Both the position numbers and the translations under genes were made by a program. The notes beneath the pieces are model-generated. The model had not been told where the DNA came from, did not search any database, and saw nothing but the letters and a program-made list of their open reading frames with translations. DNA of 31,255 nt from Methylobacteriaceae bacterium (GTDB lineage Bacteria; Pseudomonadota; Alphaproteobacteria; Rhizobiales; Beijerinckiaceae): contig JACKJE010000029.1 of NCBI GenBank assembly GCA_020638135.1, positions 1 to 31,255 of the forward strand, given 5' to 3'. Below are positions 1-7,659 of this stretch, piece by piece (positions within the stretch are counted from its first letter, which is position 1; each line of letters starts with the position of its first letter).

Positions 1-1070
1 CCCATGCCGATCCCGGAATCGCGCACCTCGAAGCGCAATCGCGCGCGTCCCGCGCCGACACGCGTCGCGCGGACGACGATCTCGACGTAGCCCGCCGGCG
101 TGAATTTGATGGCGTTGCCGATCAGATTCACCAGACTGTCGTGCATATGCCGCGCATTGGTGACGATCCGGCGCGGCATGGGCATGTCGATGCGCAGCAA
201 CAGGCGCACGCCCTTCGTCTGCGCGGACACGTCGAGCAATTCGCGAATCTGATGCAGCATTTCGAAGAGATCGACAGGTTCGCGCGGCACGGGTTCGTTG
301 CTCATTTCAAGGCGCGAGAAATCAAGGATCGAATTGATCTGTTCGAGCAGCGAGCGACCGGCCTGGCCGATCATGCGCGCCATATCGGTCTCTTCTCGCG
401 GCAACTTGGATGCAGCGAGGATGTCTCCGAGCCCGATGATCGCGTTGAGCGGCGTGCGCAGATCGTGACTGACGGCAGCCACGAACATGCTCTTTGCGCG
501 CGCCGAGTCCTCGGCTTTCGCCTTGGCCTGCCAGAGGTTGCGGACGAGATTGAGCGCATAGGCGGGAATGATGATAAGGCCGACGATCAGGCCCCCGGCG
601 AGGAGATCGTTGTCGCGCCACAGCGGCGAAAGACGAACGACCAGACCGACCGCCACGATCGACATGACGCCCGACGCGACGATCCATTTCACGCCGTAGC
701 GGAAGCCGAAGCCGTAGATGATGAGCAGATAGCCGGGATAGAGGAGACCGACGTAAGCCGGGCCGGCCGTGTAGGCGATATAGGAGAGCGCGCAGATGTC
801 CGTGAGGAGAACGGCGACGCGCCGCCATGCTCGGGCGCGCGGCCAGATGCGCGCGTGCAGGAAAAAGCCGGCGGCCAGCCCGAGATAGGCGAGATAGGCG
901 CCGGCCATGAAGCCGGAGCCCATCGAGGGGTGCGAGGCGCCGAAGATGGCGACGGCGCCGAACAGGATGGTCGTGATGACCATTCTGTTGATACCCATCT
1001 GCCGTTCGTTCTCGACGCGCTGGTCGTCGACTTCAGGCCGGGACTTGATGAGTGGCTTTTCGCCCCGCAT
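1..1070 (-). CDS. Multi-pass membrane sensor histidine kinase (partial, C-terminus beyond the left edge)
   Basis: Seen: an open frame of 356 codons starts at ATG 1070-1068 and runs off the window. Residues about 29-175 hold several hydrophobic segments (five or six predicted membrane helices), followed by a short linker and an H-box with SHDLRTPLNA, where His202 is the expected autophosphorylation site. An N-box (NLIGNAIKFT) follows, and the window ends inside the G1 box (VRDSGIGMG). The start lies 5 bases after the stop of the upstream REC-GGDEF-EAL gene, so the two are almost certainly co-transcribed. Known: such kinases autophosphorylate and pass phosphate to a receiver domain. Inference: the multi-helix input without a large periplasmic domain resembles RpfC-type kinases, and its partner is probably the neighbour. 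Whether a C-terminal receiver or Hpt domain exists cannot be seen. Confidence 0.85.
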   Translation of the reverse strand, partial: MRGEKPLIKSRPEVDDQRVENERQMGINRMVITTILFGAVAIFGASHPSMGSGFMAGAYLAYLGLAAGFFLHARIWPRARAWRRVAVLLTDICALSYIAYTAGPAYVGLLYPGYLLIIYGFGFRYGVKWIVASGVMSIVAVGLVVRLSPLWRDNDLLAGGLIVGLIIIPAYALNLVRNLWQAKAKAEDSARAKSMFVAAVSHDLRTPLNAIIGLGDILAASKLPREETDMARMIGQAGRSLLEQINSILDFSRLEMSNEPVPREPVDLFEMLHQIRELLDVSAQTKGVRLLLRIDMPMPRRIVTNARHMHDSLVNLIGNAIKFTPAGYVEIVVRATRVGAGRARLRFEVRDSGIGM

Positions 1071-1075
1071 GGACG

Positions 1076-3223
1076 TCAGGCGGTCTTCGCGAGCGGGCTC
1101 GCGCGCACGAAGAGTTCCGAAATATCGGCGAAGGGGGCGGGCCTGCCGAGCAGATAGCCCTGCACGAGTTCGCACCCGACCTCGCGCAGCCCCTGCAGAT
1201 GCTTCGGCGTCTCGACGCCCTCGGCGACGACTTCGAGGCCGAGGCTGCGGCCAAGCGTGATGATGGCGCGCACGATCGCGGAATCGTTGGGGTCCTGCGT
1301 CATGTTGCGCACGAAGCTCTGATCGATCTTGATGCGCTGCACGGGCAGTTTCTTGATGTAGCTCAGCGAGGAATAGCCGGTGCCGAAATCGTCGATGGCG
1401 ATCGAAATGCCCAGGCGATTGAGTTCGCGCAGGTCGTTGGCGACCGCGTCGATGTCCTGCATGACGATGTTTTCGGTGAGCTCCAGCTCGAGCCGGCGCG
1501 GATCGAGGCCGGTCTCCGAGAGGATTCGCGCGACCTGCAGCGGCACGTTCTTCTTGCGGAACTGGATGGGCGACATGTTGACGGCGACGCGGAACAGCGG
1601 GAACGCGTCGCGCTGCCAGATTCGCGCATCCGCGCAGGCCTTGCGCAGCACCCATTCGTTAATCGGAATGATCAGGCCGTTTTCCTCGGCCTGCGGCAGG
1701 AAGGCGCCGGGGCCGACGATGCCGACGCCGGGACGGTTCCAGCGCAACAACGCTTCGACGCCGATAATCGCATTGGTGGAGACGTCGAATTGCGGCTGGT
1801 AGTAGAGGACGAATTCGTCGTTGGCGAGCGCCGTACGCAGGTCGGTCTCGAGGCTCATCGCGCTGCGCGCGCGCGCCTGCATGTCGGCAGCGAACAGACA
1901 ATAGGCGTTGCCGCCCTCGCCCTTGGCCTTGTACATGGCCAGATCCGCGTTGCGCAGGAGTTCCTCGGGATCCGCGCCGTCGTTGGGGTGGATCGCGACG
2001 CCGATCGAGGCGGTCGATTTCATCTGCGGCGTTTCCGGATCGACGAAGGCGGCGATCGCCTCGCAGATGCGCGCGGAGAATTCCGCAACGTCATAGTTGG
2101 TCGCGACATCCGACTGCAGGATCGCGAATTCGTCGCCGCCGAGGCGGGCGAGCGTGTCGCGCTCGCGCACCACCTCGCGCAGGCGCGCGCCGATCGCCTG
2201 CAGGAAGCGGTCGCCGACCGAATGGCCGTAGACGTCGTTGACCGCCTTGAAACCGTCGAGGTCGATGAGGTGAAGGGCGAATATCTTGTCGCCGCGCCGC
2301 GCCCGGGCGATCGACCCGCGCAGCTTTTCGGACAGGAGCGTGCGATTGGGCAGCCCCGTCAACGGATCGTGATGAGCGAGATAGCGCAGGTGTTCTTCCG
2401 TGCGCTTGTGGGCGGTGATGTCGAGCGAACTCGTGAGCACGCCGGTCACGGCGCCCGTATGGTCGCGCAGCGGGGTCTTGGTGGTGAGGAAGCTGCGGCG
2501 GCGCTCGTCGGCGCTCGTCAGATTTTCCTCGAAGGCGGGAAGCGCGCGGCCCGTCGTGAAGACCAGCTGGTCGAGCGTCTGGTTGCGCTCGGCGTTGGCC
2601 TTGCCGATCAGTTCGGCGAGCGGACGGCCGACGGCGGCTACCGGATCGACGCCGAAGAAGTCCGTCTCGAAGGCGTTGACGAACAGGGTGCGGCCCTCGC
2701 GATCGACCGCGTTGATGAGGACCGGCAGCGTGTCGATGACCTGGGCGAGACGCTCGATCGAATCGCGGATCGCGCGCTCGCGCGAGCGCTCGCTGTCGGC
2801 GAGTTCCTGCGCCAGCGTGTCGGCGCGTTCGGCGAGCAGCTTCTGGTGGCGGCGCAGCGTGAGCAGGTTGCGTGTGCGGGTGATGAATTCGTGATGGTCG
2901 ACCGGCGAGTTCAGAAAATCCGTCGCGCCCGCCTCGAGCGCGCGCAGCCGGTAGGAACGTTCCTCATAGACGGTGATGACGACCACGGGAATGTCGGAGG
3001 CACCCTGTGTCGCGCGCAGGGCGCGGACGAAATCGGCGCCGTTCATCTCCGGCATCTTGTAGTCGGTGATGACGAGATCGACCGGATTGGCGGCCAGCCA
3101 GTCCAGGGCCTCGCGCGGATTGCCAAAGGCATGGACCTCGATATCGGGCGCGATCGAAGCCGCGAGCTTGGAAAAAATGTTCCTGTTCGTTACGCGGTCG
3201 TCAACGATAGCAACAATCGCCAT
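1076..3223 (-). CDS. Response regulator with PAS, GGDEF and EAL domains (c-di-GMP synthesis/degradation)
   Basis: Cytoplasmic c-di-GMP turnover protein of 715 residues. Domains seen in order: receiver (about 3-120; acidic pocket D8/D9, phospho-acceptor D54, switch T84), a helical linker, PAS (about 156-270), GGDEF (about 282-440) and EAL (about 455-700). The GGDEF motif is intact at 362-366, with an RxxD inhibitory site at R353/D356, five residues upstream. The EAL domain keeps EALLRW at 490-495, N549, ELTE at 581-584, DDFGTG at 611-616, K632 and E668/E671, so both activities look possible. One oddity: the receiver Lys that normally precedes Pro in the final strand is Ser106 (NSPVD). Stop and the histidine kinase start are 5 bases apart. 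Inference: phosphorylation by that kinase sets the balance of synthesis and hydrolysis. Confidence 0.93.
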   Translation of the reverse strand: MAIVAIVDDRVTNRNIFSKLAASIAPDIEVHAFGNPREALDWLAANPVDLVITDYKMPEMNGADFVRALRATQGASDIPVVVITVYEERSYRLRALEAGATDFLNSPVDHHEFITRTRNLLTLRRHQKLLAERADTLAQELADSERSRERAIRDSIERLAQVIDTLPVLINAVDREGRTLFVNAFETDFFGVDPVAAVGRPLAELIGKANAERNQTLDQLVFTTGRALPAFEENLTSADERRRSFLTTKTPLRDHTGAVTGVLTSSLDITAHKRTEEHLRYLAHHDPLTGLPNRTLLSEKLRGSIARARRGDKIFALHLIDLDGFKAVNDVYGHSVGDRFLQAIGARLREVVRERDTLARLGGDEFAILQSDVATNYDVAEFSARICEAIAAFVDPETPQMKSTASIGVAIHPNDGADPEELLRNADLAMYKAKGEGGNAYCLFAADMQARARSAMSLETDLRTALANDEFVLYYQPQFDVSTNAIIGVEALLRWNRPGVGIVGPGAFLPQAEENGLIIPINEWVLRKACADARIWQRDAFPLFRVAVNMSPIQFRKKNVPLQVARILSETGLDPRRLELELTENIVMQDIDAVANDLRELNRLGISIAIDDFGTGYSSLSYIKKLPVQRIKIDQSFVRNMTQDPNDSAIVRAIITLGRSLGLEVVAEGVETPKHLQGLREVGCELVQGYLLGRPAPFADISELFVRASPLAKTA

Positions 3224-3303
3224 GATTCGATTTCTCAGGCAGGAGAAGTACTTGGCGAAGATCTGGCCACCTGCGCCCGCAGCCAGAATGGCGCAAGTTG
3301 ATT

Positions 3304-3315
3304 AAGCAATTGCTT
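3304..3315. promoter_or_regulatory. Perfect 12-bp palindrome in a divergent intergenic region
   Basis: AAGCAATTGCTT is a perfect palindrome between the REC-GGDEF-EAL gene (minus) and the amidase (plus), 80 bases upstream of the former and 71 upstream of the latter. The 163-base interval 3224-3386 must hold both promoters, but no convincing -35/-10 pair stands out. It may be a binding site for a dimeric regulator; function is inference only. Confidence 0.3.
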
Positions 3316-3386
3316 CCTCGGCCGGGCGCCCGTGTCGATTTGCCCGCGCGATTCAGTAGGATAGGCGCCGCAATGGGAGAACGCCG

Positions 3387-4775
3387 ATGAACCCTGCCGA
3401 CCTGTCCGCCTGCGCGCTCGTGGCCGCTTACGCCAAGGGCGAGCTTTCGCCGGTCGAAGCGCTGGAAGCCGTGATTTTACGGGCCGAACGGCTGGAGCCG
3501 CAGCTGATGGCGCTGTGGGCGCTCGACGTCGAAGGAGCCCGCGCCACGGCGCGCGAGTCCGAGGCGCGCTGGCGCAAGGGGGCGCCGCTCGGCCCGATCG
3601 ACGGCATTCCGTTAACGATCAAAGAAAATATTGCGACCCGGGGCGTCGCCATGCCGCTCGGCACGGCGGCGAGCGAACTCGTCGCCTCCACGGCCGACGC
3701 GCCGCCGGCGGCCCGGGCGCGCGAATCCGGCGCGGTGATTTTCGCGCGCACGACAATGCCCGACTACGGCATGCTGTCCTCGTCGAAATCGAGCTTCCAC
3801 AAGCTGACCCGCAATCCCTGGGACCTGACGAAGACCCCCGGCGGCTCCTCGGCCGGCGCGGGCGCGGCGGCGGCGGCCGGCTACGGGCCGCTGCACATCG
3901 GCACCGATATCGGCGGCTCGGTGCGCCTGCCTGCCGGCTGGTGCGGAATCTTCACGTTGAAACCGAGCCTTGGGCGGATTCCGATCGACCCGCCGTTCCA
4001 GGGCCGCGTCGCCGGACCGATGACGCGGACGGTCGCGGATTCCGCGCTGTTCATGCAGGTGCTGAGCCTGCCCGACGCGCGCGACCACATGAGCCTGCCC
4101 TATGAGGCGATCGCCTGGGGAGCGCTCGATCGCGATGTGAAGGGGCTGCGGATCGGCCTGCATCTCGACGCCGGCGCAGGCCTGCCGGTCGATCCCGAAA
4201 CCAGCGCGGCCGTGCAGGCCGCCGCGCGCGCCTTCGAGGCGGCGGGCGCGATCGTCGAACCGCTCGCGCCGTTCCTGACGCGCGAGATGCTCGACGGGCA
4301 GGATCGCTTCTGGCGCGCACGCGCCTATGCGGACATCGCGTCGCTGCCGGAAGAGCGCAAGGCGAAGATCCTGCCCTTCATCCGCGCCTGGGCGGAATCG
4401 GCCGCGCCGTTCAGCGGGCAGGACGTCTATTCGGGATTCGCGCAGTCGATGGCGTTGCGCAAGGCGACGGAGGCGGCGACGCGGCGCTTCGACTACGTGC
4501 TCTCGCCGACCGCGCCGGCGCCCGCATTCGACGCCGAACTGCCGAGCCCGACCAACGATCCGGAACGGCCGTTCGAACACATCGCCTTCACGCTGCCTTA
4601 CAATATGTCCGAGCAACCGGCGGCTTCGATAAACTGCGGCTATACGTCACGCGGGCTGCCGATCGGACTGCAGATCGCCGGCCGACGCTTCGACGATCTC
4701 GGCGTGTTGCAGGTGTCGCGGGCCTGGGAGCGGATGCGGCCGCAACAGAACGCGTGGCCGTTTGCCGCAGCGTGA
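3387..4775 (+). CDS. Amidase (amidase signature family)
   Basis: A 462-residue hydrolase of the amidase signature family, which cleaves C-N amide bonds with a Ser-cisSer-Lys triad. Seen: TIKEN with K79; the glycine/serine-rich signature from about 151 (PGGSSAGAGAA) with S154 as the cis-Ser; and DIGGSVRLPAG with S178 as the nucleophile. Length is usual for the family (about 450-500). The start is supported by GGGAGAA about 7 bases upstream of the ATG. There is no signal peptide, so it should be cytoplasmic. It is a single gene transcribed away from the c-di-GMP operon. Substrate cannot be deduced; a role as GatA is unlikely because gatC and gatB are not nearby. Confidence 0.9.
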   Translation: MNPADLSACALVAAYAKGELSPVEALEAVILRAERLEPQLMALWALDVEGARATARESEARWRKGAPLGPIDGIPLTIKENIATRGVAMPLGTAASELVASTADAPPAARARESGAVIFARTTMPDYGMLSSSKSSFHKLTRNPWDLTKTPGGSSAGAGAAAAAGYGPLHIGTDIGGSVRLPAGWCGIFTLKPSLGRIPIDPPFQGRVAGPMTRTVADSALFMQVLSLPDARDHMSLPYEAIAWGALDRDVKGLRIGLHLDAGAGLPVDPETSAAVQAAARAFEAAGAIVEPLAPFLTREMLDGQDRFWRARAYADIASLPEERKAKILPFIRAWAESAAPFSGQDVYSGFAQSMALRKATEAATRRFDYVLSPTAPAPAFDAELPSPTNDPERPFEHIAFTLPYNMSEQPAASINCGYTSRGLPIGLQIAGRRFDDLGVLQVSRAWERMRPQQNAWPFAAA

Positions 4776-4883
4776 GACGTGCGGCGCCGCACACGCGGCG
4801 CCTTCCACAGGCTTGCGCGCGCGATGGACGCGGAGCAGAATTATCAAGCGGCGGATCAATCCACCCAAAAGGGGGGTGTGAAA

Positions 4884-5198
4884 GTGGACAGACGATCATT
4901 TCTTGGTTTGTTCGGCGGACTTGCTGCAGCTGTTGCGCTGCTGAAGACCAGCCCGAGCGATGCAATGCCGATGGCCAAGCCGACGGACGTTGCGCCCGCA
5001 GCGCCGGAGCCGGCTGTCGCGACCGACGCGGACATGGAAGCCGTCAAGACCGAAAACGTCTATTGGCGCCGCAGGCGCTGGCGTCGCCGGCGCTTCCGCG
5101 TCTATCGCCGTTATTATCGCCGGCGGTACTGGCGTCCGCGCTACTACTACCGGCGCCGTTACTACTGGCGTCCGCGCTATTACTACCGCTGGTGGTAA
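4884..5198 (+). CDS. Small Tat-signal protein with Arg/Tyr/Trp-only C-terminal tail
   Basis: Not a characterised family that I can name with certainty; similar Tat-signal proteins occur in Hyphomicrobiales. Start chosen at GTG 4884, with AAGGGGGG about 7 bases upstream; an in-frame GTG at 4878 and an ATG at 4824 are alternatives. The 104-residue product begins with a twin-arginine signal (DRRSFLG, then a hydrophobic Ala/Leu stretch to about residue 20), suggesting export in a folded state or with a cofactor. A Pro/Ala linker follows. The last 45 residues contain only Arg, Tyr, Trp, Phe, Val and Pro, with an internal near-repeat (YWRPRYYY twice). The tail is extremely basic and aromatic, and could bind anionic polymers, membrane, heme or metal; this is speculation. 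Confidence 0.7.
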   Translation: MDRRSFLGLFGGLAAAVALLKTSPSDAMPMAKPTDVAPAAPEPAVATDADMEAVKTENVYWRRRRWRRRRFRVYRRYYRRRYWRPRYYYRRRYYWRPRYYYRWW

Positions 5199-5201
5199 CG
5201 C

Positions 5202-5251
5202 GCCCGGCGTGACGATGTCCGGCGCTGCGGCCTGACGGGCCGGCGCCGGGC
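5202..5251. terminator. GC-rich hairpin between convergent genes (possible bidirectional terminator)
   Basis: GCCCGGCG at 5202-5209 pairs with CGCCGGGC at 5244-5251, enclosing a smaller GGCC/GGCC stem (5229-5232 with 5238-5241). It fills the gap between the Tat protein stop and the convergent hydrolase stop at 5257. There is no T-tract, so intrinsic termination is uncertain. Confidence 0.3.
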
Positions 5252-5256
5252 AGCCG

Positions 5257-6450
5257 TCACTTCAGTTCGGCGGCGAAGAATTCGAAGGTGCGCAGCTCCG
5301 CCTCCGCGGCGGCTGTCGCATCGTAGCTTTCGCGCTCGTCGCAATTGAAGCCGTGATCGGCGGCATAGACGAATACCGGAACTTCCGGCTGGGCGGCGCG
5401 AATCTTGTCGACGTCGCTCAGCGGGATGTGTTTGTCGCGTTCGCCGAAGTGCAGCATCAGCGGGACGCGCGGACGTTCCGACGCGATCCCCGCAATGGCG
5501 CCGCCGTAATAACCGACGGCCGCGGCGACGCCCGACAGGCGCGCGGCCGCCGCATAAGCGAGCGTGCCGCCCCAGCAATAGCCGACGATTCCGACATTGC
5601 CGCCGGCTTTCGCGGCTTCTACGGCCGCCGCGATATCGGCGAGCGTTTCCTCGACTTTCGTGCGGCCGCGCAGATCCATCGCGCGCGGGCGATCGTCCAT
5701 GCCGTAGCCGAGTTCGACGCCTTTCTCGACGCGGTCGAACAGGGCCGGCGCGATGACGAGGTAGCCGGCGGCGGCATATTTGTCGGCGACCGCGCGGATG
5801 TGGTGGTTGACGCCGAAAATCTCCTGCAGCACGACCATGCCGCCCTTCGGCTTGCCATCAGGGCGCGCGCGATACGCCGAAATTTTCACGCCGTCCTCGC
5901 AGGTCAGGTCTATCGTCTCGCCCATCGCAATCTTTCCTTCCTCGCGGCCGATCCAGCCGTCTCCCTGACGCATTATAGACAGGCCGGCGCGATCCACACG
6001 CCTGAGCGCGTCGGCGATCTTCACTCCGGCGATTGCGCGGTCGCCGCAGATTTCGGCGAGCGGCGCCAGAACGAAGGCGCGATTCAAGAGCTCGCGATGC
6101 GGGACGACGAGATCGGGATCGGCGAGCTGTTCGTCGCCGTAGAGCAGGATATCGATGTCGATGACGCGCGGTCCCCAGCGCTCGCCGTCGACCCGGCCGA
6201 GGTCCGCCTCGATGCGCTTGAGCGCTGCGAGCAGCTCGCGCGCGGCGAGGCAGGTTTCATAGAGGGCGCAGGCGTTGAGGAAATCCGGCTGGTCGAGGCG
6301 ACCCCAGGGCGGCGTGCGCCAGAGCGAGGAGACGGCGATGCGACGACCGATGCCGCGCGCCTCGATTTCGCGCACGGCGCGCGCAATCGTGCGCGCGGCG
6401 TCGCCGAGATTGGCCCCAAAGCCGAGCGCGACGAGGGCGGGCTCAGCCAT
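5257..6450 (-). CDS. folK: HPPK (FolK) in one frame with a dienelactone hydrolase family protein
   Basis: One open frame of 397 residues carries two enzymes. Residues 1 to about 155 are 6-hydroxymethyl-7,8-dihydropterin pyrophosphokinase (folate pathway): GFGANLGD, the RTPPWG loop, RWGPR and Mg-binding D98/D100 in RVIDIDILLYG. Residues about 176-397 are a dienelactone-hydrolase-type alpha/beta hydrolase with the Cys-Asp-His triad C292 (GYCWGG), D339 and H366, plus E210. The ATG at 6450 overlaps the end of folP by 8 bases (ATGGCTGA), indicating translational coupling. There is no stop between the halves, yet a good Shine-Dalgarno sequence precedes an internal ATG at 5925, so the hydrolase may also be made alone. 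It may be a true fusion, or two genes joined because the folK stop was lost. The hydrolase substrate is unknown; nothing obvious links it to folate. Confidence 0.85.
   Translation of the reverse strand: MAEPALVALGFGANLGDAARTIARAVREIEARGIGRRIAVSSLWRTPPWGRLDQPDFLNACALYETCLAARELLAALKRIEADLGRVDGERWGPRVIDIDILLYGDEQLADPDLVVPHRELLNRAFVLAPLAEICGDRAIAGVKIADALRRVDRAGLSIMRQGDGWIGREEGKIAMGETIDLTCEDGVKISAYRARPDGKPKGGMVVLQEIFGVNHHIRAVADKYAAAGYLVIAPALFDRVEKGVELGYGMDDRPRAMDLRGRTKVEETLADIAAAVEAAKAGGNVGIVGYCWGGTLAYAAAARLSGVAAAVGYYGGAIAGIASERPRVPLMLHFGERDKHIPLSDVDKIRAAQPEVPVFVYAADHGFNCDERESYDATAAAEAELRTFEFFAAELK
5923..5943 (-). promoter_or_regulatory. Internal Shine-Dalgarno and ATG for the hydrolase half
   Basis: Within the folK-hydrolase frame, GAGGAAGGA (5943-5935 on the minus strand) lies 9 bases before an in-frame ATG (5925-5923). 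That ATG is exactly where stand-alone dienelactone hydrolases would be expected to begin (MGETIDL). This suggests independent initiation of the hydrolase. Confidence 0.5.
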
Positions 6451-7297
6451 GTTCGATTGCGTCCCAGACGGCGAAAGCCGCCCGATGTTCCGCCACATCG
6501 TGCACGCGAAAAATGCGCGCGCCGCGCGCCGCAGTCGCGAGATTGGCCGCGATCGTGCCGATCAGCCGCGCATCGACATTCGCGCCGAGCAGAAGGCCGA
6601 ACAGCGACTTGCGCGAGACGCCGATCAGCACGGGCAGGCCGTATTCGGCAGCAAGACGATCGGTGGCGCGCAAGGCGGCGAGGTTCTGCTCCTTGGTCTT
6701 GCCGAAGCCGATGCCGGGATCGAGCATGACATGGGCGCGCAATATGCCGGCCTGGCGCGCGAGATCGAGCGAGCGGTCGAAGAAGCGCTTCATGTCGGAG
6801 ACAATGTCGAGCGCGGGATCGACGCCGTCGCGATTGTGCATGACAACGACGGCCGCGCCGGTCTCGGCCACGGTGTCGGCCATGGCGGGATCGCGCTGCA
6901 GGCCCCAGACGTCGTTGATGACTGAGACACCTCGTTCTACCGCGTAACGCGCGGTTTTGGCCTTATACGTGTCGATGGAGAACGGCGCGTCTACTTCGGC
7001 GAGCAAGGCGTCGAGCAGCGGCGCGAGGCGGCGGATTTCCTCGTCGGCCGAAATGGGCGTGTGGCCCGGCCGCGTCGATTCCGCGCCGACGTCGACGATG
7101 TCGGCGCCGTCGGCCACGAGCTTTTTCGCCTGCGCGACAGCCGGGTCGCGGCCGACGAACCTGCCGCCGTCGGAAAAGGAATCGGGCGTGACGTTCAATA
7201 TGCCCATGAGCGCGCGGCGTTCGGCGACGATGCGCAGGAAGGAGTCACGGCGGGCGGCCATGGCCGCTGTGGGTGGAATGGTCTGTCCTCCGCTCAT
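6443..7297 (-). CDS. folP: Dihydropteroate synthase
   Basis: Joins 6-hydroxymethyl-dihydropterin diphosphate with p-aminobenzoate to give dihydropteroate; cytoplasmic and the sulfonamide target. The 284-residue product shows the complete set of family motifs: MGILNVTPDSFSDGG (31-45), GAESTRPG (71-78), SIDT (107-110), INDVWG (127-132), DPGIGFGKT (193-201), SRKS (228-231) and RVHD (264-267). The start at 7297 is the first ATG of the frame; ATG 7261 (residue 13) is possible. It precedes folK with an 8-base overlap. The folB gene that often sits between folP and folK in this group is absent here. Upstream lies a 362-base repeat-filled gap. Confidence 0.95.
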   Translation of the reverse strand: MSGGQTIPPTAAMAARRDSFLRIVAERRALMGILNVTPDSFSDGGRFVGRDPAVAQAKKLVADGADIVDVGAESTRPGHTPISADEEIRRLAPLLDALLAEVDAPFSIDTYKAKTARYAVERGVSVINDVWGLQRDPAMADTVAETGAAVVVMHNRDGVDPALDIVSDMKRFFDRSLDLARQAGILRAHVMLDPGIGFGKTKEQNLAALRATDRLAAEYGLPVLIGVSRKSLFGLLLGANVDARLIGTIAANLATAARGARIFRVHDVAEHRAAFAVWDAIEHG

Positions 7298-7342
7298 CGC
7301 GCCTTCGAACCTGTCCTGCCCGCGACAGCGGGCGGTGGAAAA

Positions 7343-7591
7343 TCTGACCGAAATGCCGGACCTTCATCCTGCGAGTCTGACTCGAAATTCGCTGCCGATC
7401 CAAATCCCTCATGCTGAGGAGCGATGCGGAGCATCGCGTCTCGAAGCATGATCCAGTGTTTCGAGCCTCGGCCACCCTTCGAGACGCGCCACCCAAGTCG
7501 GGCTTGCCCGACTTGGGCATTTCATGTCGATCTCGGGCAAGCCCGAGATCGATGGCGCTCCTCAGGATGAAGGTTCGAGTTTTCGATCAGG
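7343..7591. repeat. Palindrome-rich MITE/REP-like element, copy 1
   Basis: This 249-base element occupies most of the 7298-7659 gap between folP and the pterin dehydratase. Its ends are 29-base imperfect inverted repeats (7343-7371 and 7563-7591; 23 of 29 match). Inside are nested inverted repeats: CTGAGGAGCG/CGCTCCTCAG, the 12-mer CGCGTCTCGAAG (7435-7446) with its complement at 7477-7488, and two perfect 12-bp hairpins at 7492-7517 (CCCAAGTCGGGC stem, TT loop) and 7527-7552 (TCGATCTCGGGC stem, AA loop). A diverged, inverted copy lies at 21141-21356. No coding frame is evident, so it is a non-autonomous or structural repeat. Confidence 0.8.
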
Positions 7592-7618
7592 CTCGAGAGA
7601 TCATCGTCACGGCTCTGT

Positions 7619-7638
7619 ATTCCCGCTGTCGCGGGAAT
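7619..7638. repeat. ATTCCCGC hairpin repeat unit
   Basis: ATTCCCGC, a TGTC loop, then GCGGGAAT form a perfect 8-bp stem between the larger element and the pterin dehydratase stop at 7660. Short ATTCCCGC/GCGGGAAT hairpins of this type are common dispersed repeats in proteobacteria. It may also help terminate the dehydratase transcript. Confidence 0.45.
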
Positions 7639-7659
7639 GACATTTCCCGGACAGCAAGG

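Noticed and set aside
1052..3301. A 749-codon open frame on the plus strand opposite the REC-GGDEF-EAL gene
   Set aside because: It lies entirely over a gene with intact catalytic motifs; its product is low-complexity (Arg/Asp/Val rich) with no domain. Long antisense frames are expected at this GC content.
5257..5925. Separate gene call for the dienelactone hydrolase starting at 5925
   Set aside because: Kept as one feature because no stop separates it from folK; the alternative start is recorded as its own regulatory feature.
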